A DNA stretch of 6,406 nucleotides from Deltaproteobacteria bacterium. GTDB taxonomy: Bacteria; Desulfobacterota; Binatia; Binatales; Binataceae. Below are positions 5,558 to 6,406 of this stretch, one piece after another. Under the pieces are notes generated by a model. It was given only the letters and a program-made list of their open reading frames with translations. It was not told the origin of the DNA and made no database searches. The position numbers and the translations under genes were made by a program. The stretch covers positions 1-6,406 of the forward strand of contig DAHZDR010000456.1 of NCBI GenBank assembly GCA_027403435.1. Reading direction: 5' to 3'. Positions within the stretch are counted from its first letter, which is position 1; every line of letters starts with the position of its first letter.

Positions 5558-6247
5558 ATGCCGCCCGCGAAGCTCAGTCTGCTTATCACGGCGCCAGCGC
5601 CCCGCGCCGGCAAAACCATGGTCGGATGCGCGCTTGCGTTCGCGCTGAAAGTCCGCGGCTTTCGCGTCGGCGTGATGAAGCCGGTCGCCCTCGGCTGCGC
5701 GATACGCGCCGGCGCGCCCGCCGCCGACGACGCCGCCGCGCTGCTCGCCTCGGCGTCCTCCGCTCTCGCGCTCGACGCGGCCGCGCCCTATCGCTATTGC
5801 GCGTCCGCGCCGCCGCTTGAGGCCGCCTGCGCCGACGGCGCGCCGCCGCCCGATTTCGCCGCGATCTCTTCCGCGCTCGATGAAATTCAGCGCGCGCATG
5901 ACGCCGTGATCGTCGAAGACGCATGGCGCCTCGACGCGCAAATCGATTCCGCGCACGATTTCGCCGATCTCGCCCGCCGCCATCGATTAGCGCTGGTGAT
6001 CGTCATGCCCGCCGATCCCGATTCGTTCGCCAGGGCCGCCGCCGTGATCGATTTCGCCCGCCGGCGCGGACTCGCAATTCGCGGCGCGATCGTCAATGCG
6101 CTCGATTCCAGCGCCAGCGCCGCGCTTCCGGCCGCCGCCGAATCCTTCGCCGCCGCCAACGCCGTGCCGATGCTCGGCGTCGTGCGTCACAAGGAGCCGC
6201 TCGCGCTCGCGATCGTCGAACGCCTGCTCCAACCCCAGGCGCACTGA
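5558..6247 (+). CDS. BioD-like P-loop protein (dethiobiotin synthetase homologue with degenerate active site)
   Basis: The 229 residues match the length of E. coli BioD (about 225), and homology is visible throughout: LLITAPAPRAGKT at 8-20, GVMKPVALGC at 38-47, DDAAALLASAS at 57-67, PYRYCASAPPLEAA at 77-90, VIVEDAW at 117-123 and GAIVNALD at 176-183. BioD makes dethiobiotin from diaminopelargonate, CO2 and ATP. Several functional residues are changed. The P-loop keeps GKT (18-20) but has Ala12 for the first glycine and Ala-Pro-Arg for the Asp-Thr-Glu of E. coli. The serine after KPVA is Leu45. The EGAGG motif is EDAWR (120-124). Lys41 of KPV and Asn180 are kept. The protein is very rich in alanine. 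An in-frame TAA at 5546-5548 rules out an earlier start; only a distant AGGA precedes the ATG. It may be a divergent BioD, a paralog with another ATP-dependent role, or decaying. No other biotin gene is visible. Confidence 0.82.
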   Translation: MPPAKLSLLITAPAPRAGKTMVGCALAFALKVRGFRVGVMKPVALGCAIRAGAPAADDAAALLASASSALALDAAAPYRYCASAPPLEAACADGAPPPDFAAISSALDEIQRAHDAVIVEDAWRLDAQIDSAHDFADLARRHRLALVIVMPADPDSFARAAAVIDFARRRGLAIRGAIVNALDSSASAALPAAAESFAAANAVPMLGVVRHKEPLALAIVERLLQPQAH

Positions 6248-6260
6248 CCGCCGCGCCGGT

Positions 6261-6290
6261 TTGACAGACGGGGACGGTCGGGACTATCGA
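6261..6290 (+). promoter_or_regulatory. Candidate sigma-70-type promoter for the rightmost gene
   Basis: A perfect TTGACA (-35, 6261-6266) is followed after 18 bases by TATCGA (6285-6290), which matches only the first three -10 positions. A start near 6297 would leave a leader of about 42 bases with a strong GGGGAGG ribosome binding site. The 91-base gap after the BioD-like stop makes independent transcription of the next gene plausible. Confidence 0.4.
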
Positions 6291-6293
6291 CCG
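6275..6293. repeat. Inverted repeat overlapping the candidate -10 box
   Basis: CGGTCG (6275-6280) and CGACCG (6288-6293) form a perfect 6-bp inverted repeat around a 7-base centre. The right arm covers the end of the candidate -10, so it could be an operator. Two GGGAC words nine bases apart (6271-6275 and 6280-6284) overlap it. No T-run follows, so it does not look like an intrinsic terminator for the BioD-like gene. Confidence 0.3.
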
Positions 6294-6338
6294 GAATGCC
6301 GTCGCGCGCCAATTCTTGCGGCGGCGGGGAGGCGTTCC

Positions 6339-6406
6339 ATGGCCGAGCCAGCAATCGCGTCGCGCATTATCGAAGTCGCCGAAATCCCGTGGCGGGAAAT
6401 GCATCC
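6339..6406 (+). CDS. Start of an unrecognised CDS, cut by the right edge
   Basis: Only 22 complete codons are visible, beginning MAEPAIASRIIEVAEIPW and ending in REMH followed by a proline codon. The start is well supported: GGGGAGG (6326-6332) lies six bases before the ATG, the best ribosome binding site on this strand. The VAEIPWREMHP phrase is reminiscent of the N-terminus of small cupin-domain proteins, but the stretch is too short to assign a family. It follows the BioD-like gene after 91 bases and may have its own promoter. Confidence 0.7.
   Translation, partial: MAEPAIASRIIEVAEIPWREMH

Noticed and set aside
5586..5924. Minus-strand Arg-rich frame inside the BioD-like gene
   Set aside because: It is an Arg-rich antisense product of GCC/GCG alanine codons and shows no family features.
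5438..5983. Upstream extension of the amidohydrolase reading frame (total 556 codons)
   Set aside because: The extension is low-complexity, rich in Gly and Arg, overlaps the BioD-like gene on the opposite strand, and precedes the conserved IDADGH start motif. The ATG at 5437 fits the family.
6275..6293. Intrinsic terminator after the BioD-like gene
   Set aside because: The stem is only six base pairs and no T-run follows; it fits better as an operator-like repeat over a promoter.

Overview
The window comes from a very GC-rich bacterial genome: third codon positions are nearly all G or C, and long antisense open frames appear as a result. The gene set combines short crotonase-fold proteins, a luciferase-like (LLM) flavin or F420 oxidoreductase, an ACMSD-like amidohydrolase and an HpaB-type monooxygenase. 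This mix is common in soil or sediment heterotrophs, for example Binatota-, Rokubacteria-, Myxococcota- or actinobacteria-like genomes. The sequence alone does not fix the phylum. I see no tRNA, rRNA, CRISPR array, insertion sequence or phage gene.

From 1 to 5437 there is one co-oriented block of six genes, all on the minus strand. Transcription order runs from right to left: an ACMSD-like amidohydrolase (4313-5437), an LLM oxidoreductase (3206-4270), two paralogous enoyl-CoA hydratase/isomerase-fold proteins (2445-3128 and 1705-2400), a single-domain vicinal-oxygen-chelate (VOC) protein with an intact extradiol ring-cleavage signature (1118-1612), and an HpaB-family flavin monooxygenase cut by the left edge (1-1070). 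Gaps between genes are only 42 to 92 bases and most genes have a good Shine-Dalgarno sequence, so the block looks like an operon. A possible internal promoter lies before the first crotonase. An inverted repeat abuts the ribosome binding site of the VOC gene.

From 5438 to 5557 lies a 120-base divergent intergenic region with promoter-like elements facing both ways and three perfect 10-bp palindromes. To its right on the plus strand is a BioD-like P-loop protein (5558-6247) that has lost most residues expected of a working dethiobiotin synthetase. After a 91-base gap with a TTGACA promoter candidate and an inverted repeat, another plus-strand gene begins at 6339 and is cut by the right edge.

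Taken together, the minus-strand operon reads as a catabolic module for an aromatic or cyclic compound. The HpaB-like enzyme would hydroxylate a ring, the VOC protein could open a catechol-type ring, the amidohydrolase could decarboxylate or hydrolyse an intermediate, and the crotonases would act on CoA thioesters or related beta-keto compounds. The LLM enzyme would add a redox step. The substrate is not identifiable from this window, and no flavin reductase, CoA ligase, thiolase or regulator is present in it.
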